From Lentinus brumalis (Eukaryota > Basidiomycota > Agaricomycetes > Polyporales > Polyporaceae), in NCBI GenBank assembly GCA_001792895.1, contig MARA01000004.1:62001-126000 (forward strand): a stretch of DNA of 64,000 bases. The letters are read 5' to 3'. Numbering within the stretch: position 1 is the first letter of the stretch; each line of letters starts with the position of its first letter. Positions 43,361 through 55,602 of the stretch are shown here, in pieces. The translations under genes were made by a program, and so were the position numbers. The notes under the pieces were generated by a model that ran no database searches, was not told where the DNA came from, and saw only the letters and a program-made list of their open reading frames with translations.

Positions 43361-45042
43361 CATCCCTAAAGCACCCCTTCCCGCGCGCGCATACACCCAC
43401 CTTTACCCCGGATCGCATCCACATTCTATCGCTCGCCGCACCCCCACCACGTATATTATATACCGCACACACGCCACTACGCGACGACACTCACGCACCG
43501 GTAACCCCACGGGGTTCTGACGCCCGACGAAAACGCCACGGAGGAAGGATAGGGTTCCAGGGTTGGTTTACACGCATTTTAATGATGGGGTCCCCGGTAC
43601 AGTATACCGCCGCTTCGGCGTTGTTTGTTGATTAGTTTCGGACTCATGAGTAGAGCGGCGCGGGTTGCCAGCCGTGCTTGCCCTCACATACACCGTACTT
43701 GCCCAGTACACCCTCATCGTATCACCGCATAATGTTTCAGAATACCCCCGTTCTTTTGATGCACATACTTACTGTCTCTCGCGCAAACTTGGACGTTGGC
43801 TACGGCTTGTCATGCGAGGATCACGGTGAGTGGACATATGACCTGTTTTGTGCGTGGTGAGTACTCGACTCTTTGGATATCTCGAACTGAGGTTGACGTA
43901 CCCCCTCCCAGATTTGTTTCATGAACCAGAGGCTATAAGAGACTTACTGGCCGCGCCGACTCGGAGACAACCATGTAGTCCCGCAGCAATATCAGCAGCT
44001 AAATGAGATTCGATCGGTCATGCATTCGCGCGCACTCTATCTACGAGGGTGAGGGATGTTTTCAGCTACTTAGCTATGTCGAGGTCAGAATGTATACCTC
44101 AGACGATCGTCAATGTCGCGGACCTGGGAGAACCGTGACGGCACCCCCGACAACCTTCTCCCATTCCCTCCTCCTCCTTCCACGTAACTTGTGGCATCCT
44201 TTCGCCTCGATCGGCTTCTCGGTGTTCATTGCGTGCGGCCATCGAGGTACGTCGCTGGTCGATGTGGTTCACTCTCCCGTGCACTGACAAGCGATGTCTA
44301 GGCACCAGAGTTCGTTCCTCTTGGAGTTGCGCACAAGCCATGTTGGACCAATCCCAAGCCAGCATCGCATCTGGACTCACTTCGGGACTGCATCTATACT
44401 TCGCTCCAGTCGTGCACGATGGACGGTTCTTTCTCGTCTGATTCAAATGCGTAACCTGGACTCAAGCCCAAACATACTGTTCCACTCTCGAATATAGCAC
44501 AGTTGGCGATCAGTCCCGTGGCACGTTGAGGTACGCATAAGTCTTAGTTTGGGTATACATGCAAGCTCATAATCGAGGTCACACCTAACGTGTGTCAGAA
44601 GGTGTCAGAGGGAACGCAAAACGACGCGGAGGCCAGCGTGATCTGTCTCCATCGTATAGTCGTCCTCACTTCATCCCGTCATCTTTGGTGAAGACAATAG
44701 CGTCCATAGCAGGGGCACGGTGGACACGATGGGCTTCGCGGACACGAACTTGCACGAGGTCTGCAGCTGCTGTTGTCCTACCTCAGGAACGTGGCTGTGT
44801 GGCCGCCCACGGAATTCTCGACTTCTCGGGCGCCATCTCTTCCGGATCCATCGTGGCGACTCAGACTCGCCACGTTCTCTCCCCCATCTCTCCCTCCCGT
44901 GCTCTCCCAGTACTCGTCTAGTTCCTTCCTACCGCGTTCGAAGGAAGAGCGACAGGCCCTCCGTATCTCGACCGCATCGCCACTACGTCCGAGTCTGCTC
45001 GATAGCAGTCACCCGGATCTTCGCCGCCATAGTCGATAGAAC
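43361..45042. other. Intergenic
   Basis: No gene with splice or family support was found. Short open frames near 44003 and 44720 have neither recognisable content nor consistent composition. Confidence 0.5.
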
Positions 45043-46410
45043 ATGAGCGAATCGGACAGTCAGCTTCGTGAGAAGGCGAGTGTTGCTTCGAGTTGTTTTC
45101 CTCATTAATCTTGTGATTTGACTCTGGTATTGTAGCTTCCTCGAGACTTATCGTCATGGCGACGGCCTCCGGGTTACGAGGAGTCGTTTGAGCCATGCGA
45201 GGCTATCTGGGAAGCACTCCGTCCATTCTTCCAAGAGCATGGATATACGCTCTGGGATCACGCGTGGCTGTGCGTGACGAGAGCTCCGAGCACTGACGCA
45301 TGCTCCAGCGGGTTCATGTACTCCATGCCGCATCGCGAATATGGGGATCAGCCCGGGAGCGCCGCCGCTATACTCGAGTACGACTACAAGGTGTGTGTTC
45401 AGCCGTAAGAGTCCAGCTTCTTGCAAAGCTGAGCATGCTCGTCCCAGAACGCCCTGACCCGGGCTGCTCGTGCGTCCGATGGACGAGATGTTGTCATCCG
45501 GGTCCTCGCGATCGGAGAGGAGGGCGAAGATCATGTGGAGCTACTCGGCATGGTCGCTCGAGGCGTCTATAGCCTCCTCAGCATAAACCACTCGCTGCCT
45601 CTGCTCGAGCTGATCGAACTGGACGACATCACATTCGGTGTATTCCCGAAAGCTGGGTGGTCTCTCGACTCTGCCTACAATTTTTGGGCGAAGACGTCTG
45701 TCGGTGACATCCTGAACATGATCACGCAATGCTTGGAGGTGTGTTCGTCGAGATACTTACAAGAGCTTAGGTCTCATGGTATGCATACACATAGGCTCTT
45801 GTCTTCCTTCATCATCTCGGCGTTGCGCATAGGGTGCGGTCTCATCCATCAACGCGCCTATGTCAGACACTGAATCGCGAGCTAGGATGTCTTCAAGGAC
45901 AATTTCCTTGCTCAGTGGCTCCCCGAGTCACTCACTATGGCACATATCCCTCCTGTTCCACCTCGCATCTACCTGAACGACTTCGAGGTGGCCGTCTATC
46001 TGCCACCAGATTTGCCCGCCGAAGAGCGGCTTTGTACAGGACCTCCCATGGGTGGGTCTTTCCCGGACCGTTATGGTCGCCCGCTTCCGCCGGAGGTCAC
46101 TACTGGAAAACCGTACGACCCGTTCAAGTTGGACGTCTGGCAACTTGGAACGACCTTCAGTGATTTCAAAGTGCGTCCGTCGTCTGATGTTCATGGTGAC
46201 TATCACTGATGTGCTTGTGCGCAGAGTACGATTTCTGAGGTCGACGCGGTCCTGGTCTCGCTGACCGATCCCGACCCTACTACTCGCCCAACCGCCTACG
46301 ATGCCTTGAAGGCCCTCATGGACATCCTTGCGACTATTCCACCCCAACAACTCAGGATACCCCCTCTGACTGAGCCGCTCCAGTACTACAACTCTTCGGG
46401 CTCCGGATGA
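45043..46410 (+). CDS. Kinase-like protein, copy E (intact, 362 aa)
   Basis: Exons 45043-45075, 45136-45390, 45448-45738, 45795-45833, 45886-46170 and 46225-46410 join to 363 codons. It has LPRDLSSWRRP, VVIRVLAIGEEGEDHVELL, LLSINHSLPLLELIE, WAKTSVGDILNMI, LGVAHR|DVFKDNFLAQW (intact HRD and Asn), IYLNDFEVAVYLPP (DFE) and PYDPFKLDVWQLGTTF. Like copies A-D, the VAIK lysine is Arg. The last five exons match the other copies in phase and nearly in length. The first intron (45076-45135) starts GCGAGT, so it must be a GC-AG intron; the nearby GT donor would give a stop. No membrane span. Function unknown; family call firm. Confidence 0.83.
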
Positions 46411-46957
46411 ATAGCGGGCTGCCGTTGTCATGACCATCCTCCGCGTCTCTCGCAACAGGTCGTCTGTTTGTGACCCAGTTGTGTAGACCGGACTTGCCCT
46501 TTCCATGTATTGCCGCGCCGAAGCGATATGCACGATATCATACCTGATTTCTTCCACAATATCCACATACACGTGCTGCCTGGTACAAAGCGGGGAGGCT
46601 TATCCATCTGGGCAGTAGGCATACAAGGTGCGTCTCAACCCCTTCTACGTCCTTGTGCTCCAGGAGGTCTTGGTGGTCACCATTATTGTCGGCAGGCGGC
46701 GACAGAGCCGCCTGGATGCTCGCGCCCGCGTCTTCCTGACTTCTAGCGTTGTCGGGTTCCTTGTGTCCTTCATCAATTCTCGAGCGCATATATGGCGCTC
46801 GACTACAAATCAAGGCTTGTGGATACACATCAGGTGCCAGGCAATGTGGGTCCGCATGGGAATGCGAGGTCTTTCGTATTGTACGTAGAGTTGTATTACT
46901 CGGCTCATGCACCATCTCCAAAAGGCCTCAAGGCTCGTCGTTTCTTTCGACTCGCAG
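46411..46957. other. Intergenic, no supported gene
   Basis: A hydrophobic reading near 46628 (NPFYVLVLQEVLVVTIIVG) is the only protein-like stretch. It has no start or domain support. Confidence 0.4.
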
Positions 46958-46964
46958 TATAAAG
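46958..46964 (+). promoter_or_regulatory. TATA box candidate
   Basis: TATAAAG lies 61 bp upstream of the ATG at 47025, a workable distance for a short 5' untranslated region. It supports starting the small gene at that ATG rather than further upstream. Confidence 0.5.
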
Positions 46965-47024
46965 ACTGTCAGCGACATGGGGTGTTCGGTTCCTTACTAA
47001 TAGTTTCAGCGCGCAGTCATCGAT

Positions 47025-47627
47025 ATGGTGAGCGTCGGGCCATTCACCCGCGGACGTGCGACTGACACGACGTTGATACTAGTCCGGGTACAAGTTCAAG
47101 GTAGGTTCGCTCTCGTCGTGACAGTGTCCATACCGCCGACATCCGTTGCGAACAGGGCCAACACTGGGCAACGGTCATAGACAACATCGAGTACGTAGGG
47201 GAAGTCGTGAGCGGTAGCGAGAGCTCGGGAGGGGTGAGTGCTGCTCTTCCTCACTGAGACTCTTGAATCATTCCTGACCCTTCCCGGTGGCCGTAGCCCA
47301 CATTCAAGTTACAGTTCGCCGATGGTAGTTTTGCACCTTTCCTCAGAACGTGGTGCACCCGTACTATGTAAGTCTGTCCATACAACAGCGTACTAGGTAC
47401 ACCGGACAGCACTGATATCTTCTCTTGCGCTCACGTCTCGCAGAAAGGAGGTGACGCAACGTCCACATCGTGTCCCTCCCATCCCGAACATTATGGTCGG
47501 CCGGCTACCCCATGACTCACTTCCAGGATACAGAGAAGCACATCGCCGGGAGAAGAGGCCATCCACGTCCAAAACCCCGGTCACTCCTCACGGTGGGTTC
47601 CCGGGGTATCCCCGCGGTCCGAAATAG
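47025..47627 (+). CDS. Small protein (117 aa) with AUG-only exon and 18-nt microexon
   Basis: Coding exons are 47025-47027 (only ATG), 47083-47100 (18 nt, SGYKFK), 47156-47233, 47297-47367 and 47444-47627. Four introns of 55-76 bp all have GT donors and AG acceptors, and the join is exactly 118 codons. The product begins MSGYKFKGQHWATVIDNIEY, continues PTFKLQFADGSFAPFLRTWC, and ends in a Pro/Arg-rich tail. No signal peptide or known domain is recognised; the beta-rich start could be a small binding fold. A longer gene with exons upstream is possible (the frame reads FQRAVIDM before the ATG), but a TATA-like box at 46958 favours this start. Confidence 0.55.
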
Positions 47628-48429
47628 TTCTGGTTCTCGAACACCTGTACCGCTACGTGTGACATGACTCTATACAGCTCGTACATAATCAATCCCCCAT
47701 CTCCGAGTCCGCAGGGCCATCGGGGACATGCGGATACATACCTCGAGAATACTTAGTCCCGAACATATCACGTCGTTATTTTGACTACATATGATTAGCT
47801 GACACGAGTCTGAAGACTCTAAGTATTCGTACAGTACAACGATATCGCAGGCCTGACAGACGTGCGTACATAGTTACATTGGTCATCCAGTGGCATTCAA
47901 GGTCCAATCATGTTCGTCGTGTCCGTACATGCACTGGATCGTTCGGACATAATAAGTGTGATACTATCCCGAAGAGTGCGTATTGCGATCGCACATCCGT
48001 TCTGTCATGCCTTCTTGGAGTCTAGGGAAAGCCGCACCACTGTCGTCACTCATGGCGGGAGCATCATGCGAATCCGAGTCGGAGTGGTCTTCGCAAGCCC
48101 TGGGCAGCACGTAGCACGTCTGGGCAACCAAAGAAGAAATCAGCTAGGGAAGTATCGTTGTCCAGCTGCAGACCAAACTGACCTATGTCCGAGTCGTGGA
48201 AAGATACTAGTAGGGGAGTTTGCTCCCTTGGCGATGAATGAATCGCGTGACTCTAAGCATCCCTGGAAGGCGATTGACCAAAGTCATTGCGGGCCCATCC
48301 GTTGGGCTCGCTGGAGGAGACTGGTGCGTGATCGAAGTAGCTGACCTCAGCAGAGGCTTTGGCAGGCTGTCTGTCGTGTTCCTGGTGCTTGGGGTCGAAG
48401 AACGCTGCTTGCAACAGTGACTTCGCCCC
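47628..48429. other. Intergenic
   Basis: Nothing recognisable: no domain-bearing frame, repeat or RNA gene. Confidence 0.5.
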
Positions 48430-50880
48430 TCAAGAGCTTCCCGATGTTCTCGAATATCTCGCTGGCCGTCCGCTCGCCCTCCCCGCTCCCGGCTGCAGAT
48501 GACGCGAAGTAGGGGGGTCCCATGAACAGATGGCCTCCACGTCATACTTGAGGTCCAGCCACAGGCCATGCTCGAGGTCAATGGGGATGTTGCTCTGCAC
48601 CCTGAGTAGACTCTCGACAGCGGTGAGGAAGTCGAAGATGGTGACTCGCAAATCCAAGATATCCTTGGTGGCTGGATGGAAGACGCCCGTGTTGTAACTG
48701 AGCACCAAAAGTGATAGCTTCACTTGCGAGATCTCCGCCGCCTGGTCCAGTAAGGACCTGAGCTCGGACGGCAGAAGGAGACCTGTAGCCGGAGGCCCCC
48801 GGTCTACAACAACACGCATAACGGCGACGGCAAGTGTGGCTACATCAATCGGACTGCGGTTGTCCTGCGGGAAGTCTGTTTTGACCGTTGTTCTGGCATA
48901 CTCTAGAACCTCGTGGATGTCTGGGTGGCATAGCATCAGAACTGAACTCGTGTACAATCACGGGCGATAGGGGAGCGCACCTTTTGCCTCCAGACTGTCG
49001 ACAGCATCAGACGAGAGCTTGACGGCTAATCCGGACAGCATAGTATATACAAGCATGCGGCTGCAAACCGATTCCGGCACCAGATGTCGGCGATAGGACA
49101 TGAGGATGGTGACCATGGAGGAATATTTCTCTGCCAGCAGCGGGAAGTGGGTGTTCTTGAAAGCGAGCTTCTCTAGCATGGCGAGCGCCTTGCTCTGCAT
49201 CTCGAGTGCCTGCATCTGTTCTTGAACCGCCTTCCTCTTTCCTCCAGAAGCCCCGACGACCTGCTGAATGAGTACCGGCGGAGCCATGAGCTCCTCCCGC
49301 CGCAAGAGGTCGAGGACGATCTCGACGAGGATGAGAAGTGTCTCTCGATCCAGCAGCGGACGGTTCCATTCAGGGATGTCACCATCGTGTGCGTCCGCGC
49401 GACGAGCGAGAATGCTTCGGACGCAACGGAAGGTGCGGTCCAATGGCAGCGTCTGGAGACAAGGCTGCACAAGATCTCGCAACACCACCAGGTCCATCTT
49501 GAGACAGTCCAGCTCGTCGATCATGGACGCATCGTACGACTCCTGGCACGACATAGAGAGTGCGTACTCCTCGCGGTCCTTCCAGCTCCAGTGCGTGCGC
49601 TTCTCTCCAGTCTTCTTGATCGAGGCGATGATGCCTGAGACGGTCGGCTTGGGCAGCGAAGGGGTCTTCTTCTCCTCGACAGCGCTTGGTGTCGCAGGCT
49701 GACTGATGCCCCTGAGTTGTGCATCCTGGGGAGGTGATTGCGTGCACCACAGCACACCACGCAGGACAGCCCGGAAGAACCAGACGAGAAGCTTCCAGGC
49801 GAAGTATGGCAGCAAGGCGTGGGGAGACCTGTAGGAACAGTCATTGAAGATGGTGGGAAGCACAGAAGTGATGATGGAAAAGACGACGATAGCGGCCACG
49901 AACGCCAGAGCGACCTGCGCCACTTCGACATCGAACGCCCACAGGAGCTTGCAGAGTCCAGCGAGGAAGAAGATGAGAGCGAACTGCAGGATGACTGGGA
50001 GAGATATCATGATCGTCCTGACGTGCCACTTGCACATCGCGTTGTGACGATACTGGCGGGCGCGAGCGTGCTTCCTGGATACACGGGACCGAGAGACCAT
50101 CATGAGACCCGCGGTGTATTCTCCGAACCATTGCTTCACGAGAAGGCCAATGAAAGCGACACCCAGGCTGAAGATCAGGCTCGTGAACCACAGCGCGTTA
50201 ACCAGAGGAGCCTGCTCAGCTGGCACGAAGCGAGTGTCCACCTCAGAAGCCTCCCCCGCCGTCGTGTTGCTCATCTGAGAGGCCATCACCTCTAGAAGAG
50301 CGATGACACGGTCAGAAGGCTCCGGGTGGAGGGACTTGCAGGACTCCACCAAAAAGGCGGTGACCACAGCGGAGAAGAGACCGGCCTGGAGGTCAGGCAT
50401 CAGAAACGACGTACGCTGCAGACTTATCACAAGCGACGTACAAATACCAGTAGCGTGTCAATCTCTTCCTTCCATCCCCTTATGGTCGCCTCATCGTATT
50501 CCATCATAGCTCGTGCGCAGTCTGACCATGCCTTTGCCGCATCAACATTGAGAGCTGCACGTGAATCGAACTGCGAATGCGAACATGAGACATATTCAGC
50601 ACGGAGCACGATGAACGACGGAGAGGTTAGTACATACGACATGCGCTGAGTCATCGGTCGCTCGTCGAGACGATGAACTGTTGCTACTCTTGGCCCCTGT
50701 AGATACGGTGGTGTCCTGCCGCTCTGGAGGGTTCGTAGGACGCGGGATCAACGGGCGTGTTGAGCTCATTGTCTCAACGCTCCCATCGAAGGACGGCCTA
50801 CAAGAGCTGGCTGCGGTGTCTGTGAGACCCGAAGGGGAGGGAGGTGTGATCTGTGAAGGTAATGAGTACAGTTCGGTCAT
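48430..50880 (-). CDS. DUF6535 membrane protein (760 aa)
   Basis: Exons 50880-50638, 50570-50448, 50385-48981 and 48941-48430 join to 761 codons. A Ser/Pro-rich N-terminus precedes the DUF6535 core: ATIRGWKEEIDTLL followed across an intron by AGLFSAVVTAFLVES. Three more membrane spans follow (SLIFSLGVAFIGLLVKQW; ILQFALIFFLAGLCKLLW; LAFVAAIVVFSIITSVLP). A long cytosolic alpha-helical tail ends at 48430. DUF6535 proteins are numerous in agaricomycetes and uncharacterised. The last intron is only 39 bp (48942-48980) but frame-correct, and without it the protein ends after GALPYRP. The ATG at 50880 (MTELYSLPSQ) is the first in frame. Confidence 0.85.
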
Positions 50881-51464
50881 AATATTCTCTGCATCGCGCG
50901 CCTTGAACACTCACATATACGTGCTCCGAGTCGTTGAGTGTGAGGTACTGCTCTACCCTGACAGATGGTGGTCTCTCATCTCCACGAATTGGACTTGGAC
51001 TGGCGGATCGTATCCGGGGACCAGGCATGTTCGGAGACTACGGTTAAGACAAACAGCGGATGGCTTCCCGGTGAGAGATAGCTTGAGGGGTCCTGCGCGT
51101 AGTGGGAGTAGGGTAATATAGCAGCGTAGAGCGTTAACCAGCGAAGCTTCAGTGAGGACGACGTGAGAAGTAGTTCACCCAAAGCCACTGTTATTGCCCG
51201 TCCTGACGGAACACCTCGCTTCCACGCGCTCGATAGTGCCCGAATGCCGCTCATTGATGATTTTGTTCAGGTCTGCAACGCGCGCGCGGGGTTATTGATG
51301 ATCGTGGAGTGACAGCGCCGCAAGTCGACGCGCCTCCTAGATCGATGATACTGTATACGGTAAGGAATAGTAGGTCCAAGTGGGTGCCAGCGGGAATACC
51401 TCGAGAGAATACAAAGAGATACCTTACCACAGTTGACGCCGCACAGACACGGGAAGCACAAACT
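50881..51464. other. Intergenic
   Basis: The 5' flank of the DUF6535 gene; no gene is supported. Confidence 0.5.
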
Positions 51465-51800
51465 CATCAGTCGCCCGCTCTGCCTCGCTCTTGACCTGTA
51501 CCTGATGAACTTCGCCGCATGGAAGGAGTCCCACTCTATGGTGATCTCATCGCGCCCGCTCATAATCACCACGGCAGGGATCAGAGTGGGCTCACTGCAC
51601 GACCACAAGAGTGTCAGTTTTACGTGCAAGAACAGTCGAGCTGCGTGATTGAGCGCACTCACATGAGGACATGAAGTCACTGACATGGGCTATCTGCCCT
51701 TTCCATTGAAATGCACATACCATGTGCCCCTTCCGGCTTGCCAGATCACTGCGGCTTCCCGTTTGCGTGAGGCGATTCACGCAACCTGTACGGCGAACTA
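51465..51800 (-). pseudogene. 3' fragment of the F-box-like gene (duplicate)
   Basis: On the minus strand this reads HVKLTLLWSCSEPTLIPAVV and SGRDEITIEWDSFHAAKFIRYRS. It matches exon 2 of the gene at 54201-55602 (HVKLTFLRSSSEAALIPAVV, SGRDEITVEWDAFFAAKFIRYRS). Similarity continues through the intron (near 51670-51720) into the last bases of exon 1, and then stops. It is a truncated copy without F-box or start, in the same orientation, about 2.8 kb away with the deaminase pseudogene in between. Confidence 0.75.
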
Positions 51801-52100
51801 GATGCGTCGCCCTTCAGTGAGTTCCAGCTACCTATTCGCTTGGAAGTTGCAGTCAGCCCCAAAGACAAACTCGTAGCCACGAACCTTCCAATTGGGACTC
51901 CTAAGTACACTGTCCCTTGACTGCGCCCATGTCGCTTGATAGTATTCTTCTTGTATCGCCAGCAGAGTATATACCAGAGCAATGAATGGGGTCGTGGCCA
52001 TGGCTGAAGTTGGTGCCGTGGGAGAAAACGCGTGCATTCGAAGTCTCCTCTCGTGAGCGTCCATTTTGATGTCACCTTCTGGACCGCCAAGTCATGCGTC

Positions 52101-53935
52101 ATGTCCGACCTCTCAGATCCCAACTGGCTTGCTTTTCTGCTTTGCGGTATGCATGAATATAACCAGGCCTCATATCCTCGTCCTTACACGCCCGCTGAAC
52201 AGCCCACCAAGTTGAACGACGACGGTCTCCTCGAGCGTTCTGCCCCTGTTCTCGACAGTTTGGCGCGGCTTCTCATCCGAAACCCTGGAGATCAGCCCGT
52301 GTCCGTCACCGTAGTACCTCCAAACCCCTTCGGTGCCCCGAGCCACCGTCGCACAACAGTCTTGGTCTCACAGAACGCGGGCGTGCCCGCTGCCGTCAGC
52401 AAACAACTCGAAATCATCATCGAGTACCTGTCCGCTGCTCGGAAACTCTACCTCAGTGAACGTGTTGATAGAAGGACGATCGAACTCACGTCACCGTCGG
52501 AGGAAAGTCCCACAGACACTCCTCTGCAGCGGGAACTCATGGAGCTTGAACGCCCCCTACATCGTTACTGCTGAGCGAAGGAGAAGCGACGCTTAATCAA
52601 GGACGGACGCCACAGTCTCTTCAAGGAGCTCGTTCTCAACGTCTACGGCGTTTCTGCGGACAGTCGCCCCGAATTGGCGGAGGAGGTGGCGGAGCGCGAG
52701 GCACTCAATGCCCTTCAGAAAATCACTCCGGACGAAAAGGAGCTGCTCGGAGAGACGGCGTGCCTCATAGCAGACCTCACATCCCTTCTCAACGGCGATC
52801 CTCCTCCGCCCCCTACGTCCTCCGATGACCCGCAGGGCAACAGGATTGTCGCTCCGCTGCTCCCAATCATGCATCGATTGGATACACTCGCCTCCGATCG
52901 GGCGTTACAGACTCTCTGGTCGTTGTGCGACGACTACCTTGCAAGTAAGTTTCACTTGTTCGTATGCATCCGTTTCTTCAATAATGTGGTTGGTATCCAT
53001 AGAACTCCTGGATCGGAAGCGACGTGAGGCGACGAAGGCGGCAGCTCAGCGGGAGCCCGACGCGCCTAAGCAGAAGATCGAGAAGATCGCTGCCGCTTTC
53101 GGCGTACAGCGGTGGCTCCAGAAAATCACTTCCGTCACCCGTGACCACTTCCTGCTTGCGAGGGCGATCACGTCCGCTAGAATGGCACCTCTTCTCGACA
53201 CGAGTCCCACAGTCCGTCCTATACACGCCACGGCGACCCAACAGAAATACGTAGTGTCGGAGAACCATGTGGAGGATACGTTGGTTCTGGCAGGCGAAGC
53301 GAAGGCAGATGAGGTACATCAATTGGCGAAGACGTTTGTCGGGTGGATGAAGACGAGGAGGAATCGTCAGAAACGTGCGTTCACCTAACTGTTAGGCCGA
53401 TCACTTATTGCTGAGCTGTTTCCATCAGTGCCGTCCGAGATTGAGTCGTGGACGGAACGTTCTGCGAACGTCATTCATTGCGAATGCGTTCTCTTGACAG
53501 AGCTTCAAAAGCTCGCCTCGGAGGGTTGACCCATCATTGCCTACATCGGCGTCTCTAAGCTTTCCTGTGCGCTGTGCCATCTGTACTTTGAGTGCTGTCG
53601 CAAGATTACTGGCACTGCCATCACCACCCGGGGAACACATGGACAGCTCACGAATTGGGGTACGCCTACACTAAGTATCATATTCGGAGGACGACAGACG
53701 CGTCAAAGAGGCGTTGTGCAGAGAGCTGAAAGCGAAGCTGCGAGTCGAAGTTCGGCATGCTAAGGCTCGGCAATCGTCTTCTCAGAGCACCGTTGGTTCG
53801 CATGCGGGCGTAATCAAAGGCTCTGGTACTATCAAGAGGTACCATCGTATGTGTCTCTGCTTTTTGATAAGGTTGAGATAAACTGACAACGTTTATGCTA
53901 TAGTCGAAGAAGTGATAGGCAGGCTTACTCAATGA
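52101..53935 (+). pseudogene. OTT_1508-like deaminase family gene with two in-frame TGA codons
   Basis: Exons 52101-52944, 53003-53374, 53429-53659, 53709-53846 and 53904-53935 join to exactly 539 codons with normal GT..AG introns. The only defects are TGA at 52572-52574 (after HRYC) and TGA at 53527-53529 (before PIIAYIG). The C-terminal part carries the deaminase signature: HCE (53476-53484) in VIHCECVLLTEL, and SCALC (53563-53577) in YIGVSKLSCALCHLYF, which supply the zinc ligands and catalytic Glu of nucleic-acid/nucleotide deaminase folds. TTRGTHGQLTNW follows. The long helical N-terminal part is typical of the fungal versions. Most likely a young pseudogene; an expressed truncated N-terminal protein is possible. 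Confidence 0.78.
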
Positions 53936-54200
53936 TGGCACATGGGGAGATCGGGGGTGATACGCTCAGTAGTCCAGCGCTACAGTGTACGCGGAAGGAT
54001 ATGCATCATCATTGTATCACAGAACAGAGACGGGCATTCATGAACGTAAATCGTGCCGTTACTCAACGACGGCGAGCTTCTCGTTGGCTCCAGTGAATGT
54101 CGTAGACGTGCTCGAGCGGGTCCCATCAGGACCTCGGACTGCGTTGCGTTGGAGAGGAGATGCTGATACAAGGATTCAGGCAACCCGGATTCGTCGATCA

Positions 54201-55602
54201 TCAGTCGCCCGCTCTACCGCGCTCAGACCTGTACCTGATGAACTTCGCCGCAAAGAAGGCGTCCCACTCTACGGTGATCTCATCGCGCCCGCTCACAATC
54301 ACCACGGCGGGGATCAGAGCAGCCTCACTGCTCGACCGCAAGAACGTCAGCTTTACGTGCAGGACCGTCGGGCTGCGCTGAGCCCACTCACATGAAACCA
54401 TGATGGGCTATCTGCCCTTCGCCTCGAAAGGCACGTACCGTCCGCCCCGATCCCGACGGGTCCTCCCGTGGCGTGGGCTCCTTCAAGTCCGCAGACCATG
54501 TGCACGCGCCGCGCGGGATGTTCACATCGCCCGTGATCTTCCACGCCCGCAGTGCCTGCTCCGCGGCGTCGTGCTCCAGGAAGAGGCACTCCGTGCCGTG
54601 GGGTCCATAGTCGCCCAACCAGAGGCCCACCAGGGTCCCCGCCCGCCAGTCAGGCGAAGCGGGGTCCACCCCATCCTGTGTGTCCGTGCGAAGGGCGTAG
54701 TACCGCGGAACGAAGTCCACGTAATTGAAGCTGAGCGGGTTTCCGGGATTGTGTAGTTCGGGGAGGTAGACGGTGGAGGTTCCGTCAGGGGGCGGTGGGA
54801 AGATCGAGATGGATCCTGGCTTTGGCGTGCCTTCAACGTAGCGTAAGCCAACTCCGTACGGCTCCTGGTCGCGAGGCCTCGGCGTGATTGCAGGCGGACT
54901 CTCCTGCGGCATGGGCGGGAGGCCCCGCTCGGCGTCGAACCACGCTGGGGTCAGGCTTTCAGGAAACTCGCCCGAGGAGTAGTGTGGTACCATGAGTGTC
55001 ATGGACGTAGGAGCAATGACGTGTAGCGACGGCCTGGCCCGACTATCGCCTCCATCCAGGCGGATGTACGGAGGTGGGACACCGTTGTGTACGAGGAAGC
55101 CGAGGTCGCTGCGGGAACGCAGATGCCAGCTGACTTGCACCTCGTCCGCATTCTGGCGGGTAGCCTGCCGCCATGGGGTGAAGCCGATCTGCATGAACTC
55201 CACATAGGAGGGGTACTGTGGCGTGCTGTGGTCAAGGCTTCGTCCGGGAAACCGCCATACGTCGCCTGCAATGATAAGCTCCCCGGCGCGTTGGAACTCG
55301 TCTGGCACAAGACGGAACTCAATGATATTGCCCGCGAAGGGGTAATCGCTGCACCATCGCCCCAGCAGCGCGCCGAATCGGTGAAAGAGGCGACCGCAGA
55401 TCACGCGGTAAGAGCGATTCTTGAAGACGCTGTTGTCGGCGATGCCGTAAGGAATGCAGAAGGGGCGCCATGTGGTTGTATCGTCAAGCAAGGGGTAGTA
55501 GAGCGTCCTCGTAGAAGCTATGAAGCACAGAACGTCGGCAGGAGAGAGGTTCCGAAAGATCACTTGGAGAACATCGTATGGGAGATCGAGCACAGAAACC
55601 AT
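54201..55602 (-). CDS. F-box-like protein (446 aa)
   Basis: Exon 1 (55602-54439) and exon 2 (54377-54201) join through a 61-bp GTACGT..CTCAG intron to 447 codons. The N-terminal 45 residues form an F-box (LPYDVLQVIFRNLSPADVLC, then TTTWRPF), which would dock to Skp1 in an SCF ubiquitin ligase. The C-terminal region is a large beta-rich domain (CTWSADLKEP, HVKLTFLRSS, KFIRYRSE) that probably selects substrates. The ATG at 55602 starts right at the F-box. A possible extra donor in exon 2 (CAG|GTCTGA at about 54218) would replace the last few residues by a different tail. Its 3' part is duplicated at 51465-51800. Confidence 0.8.

Noticed and set aside
44720..45046. Frame overlapping the start of kinase-like copy E
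   Set aside because: Low-complexity Arg/Ser content that ends inside exon 1 of copy E; no support as a separate gene.
46510..46900. Possible membrane-protein gene (NPFYVLVLQEVLVVTIIVG)
   Set aside because: Only one short hydrophobic run; the frame could not be linked to a start or further exons.
52569..52577. TGA after Cys as a selenocysteine codon
   Set aside because: No selenocysteine insertion element was sought successfully, the second TGA does not follow a pattern, and basidiomycetes are not known to use selenocysteine.
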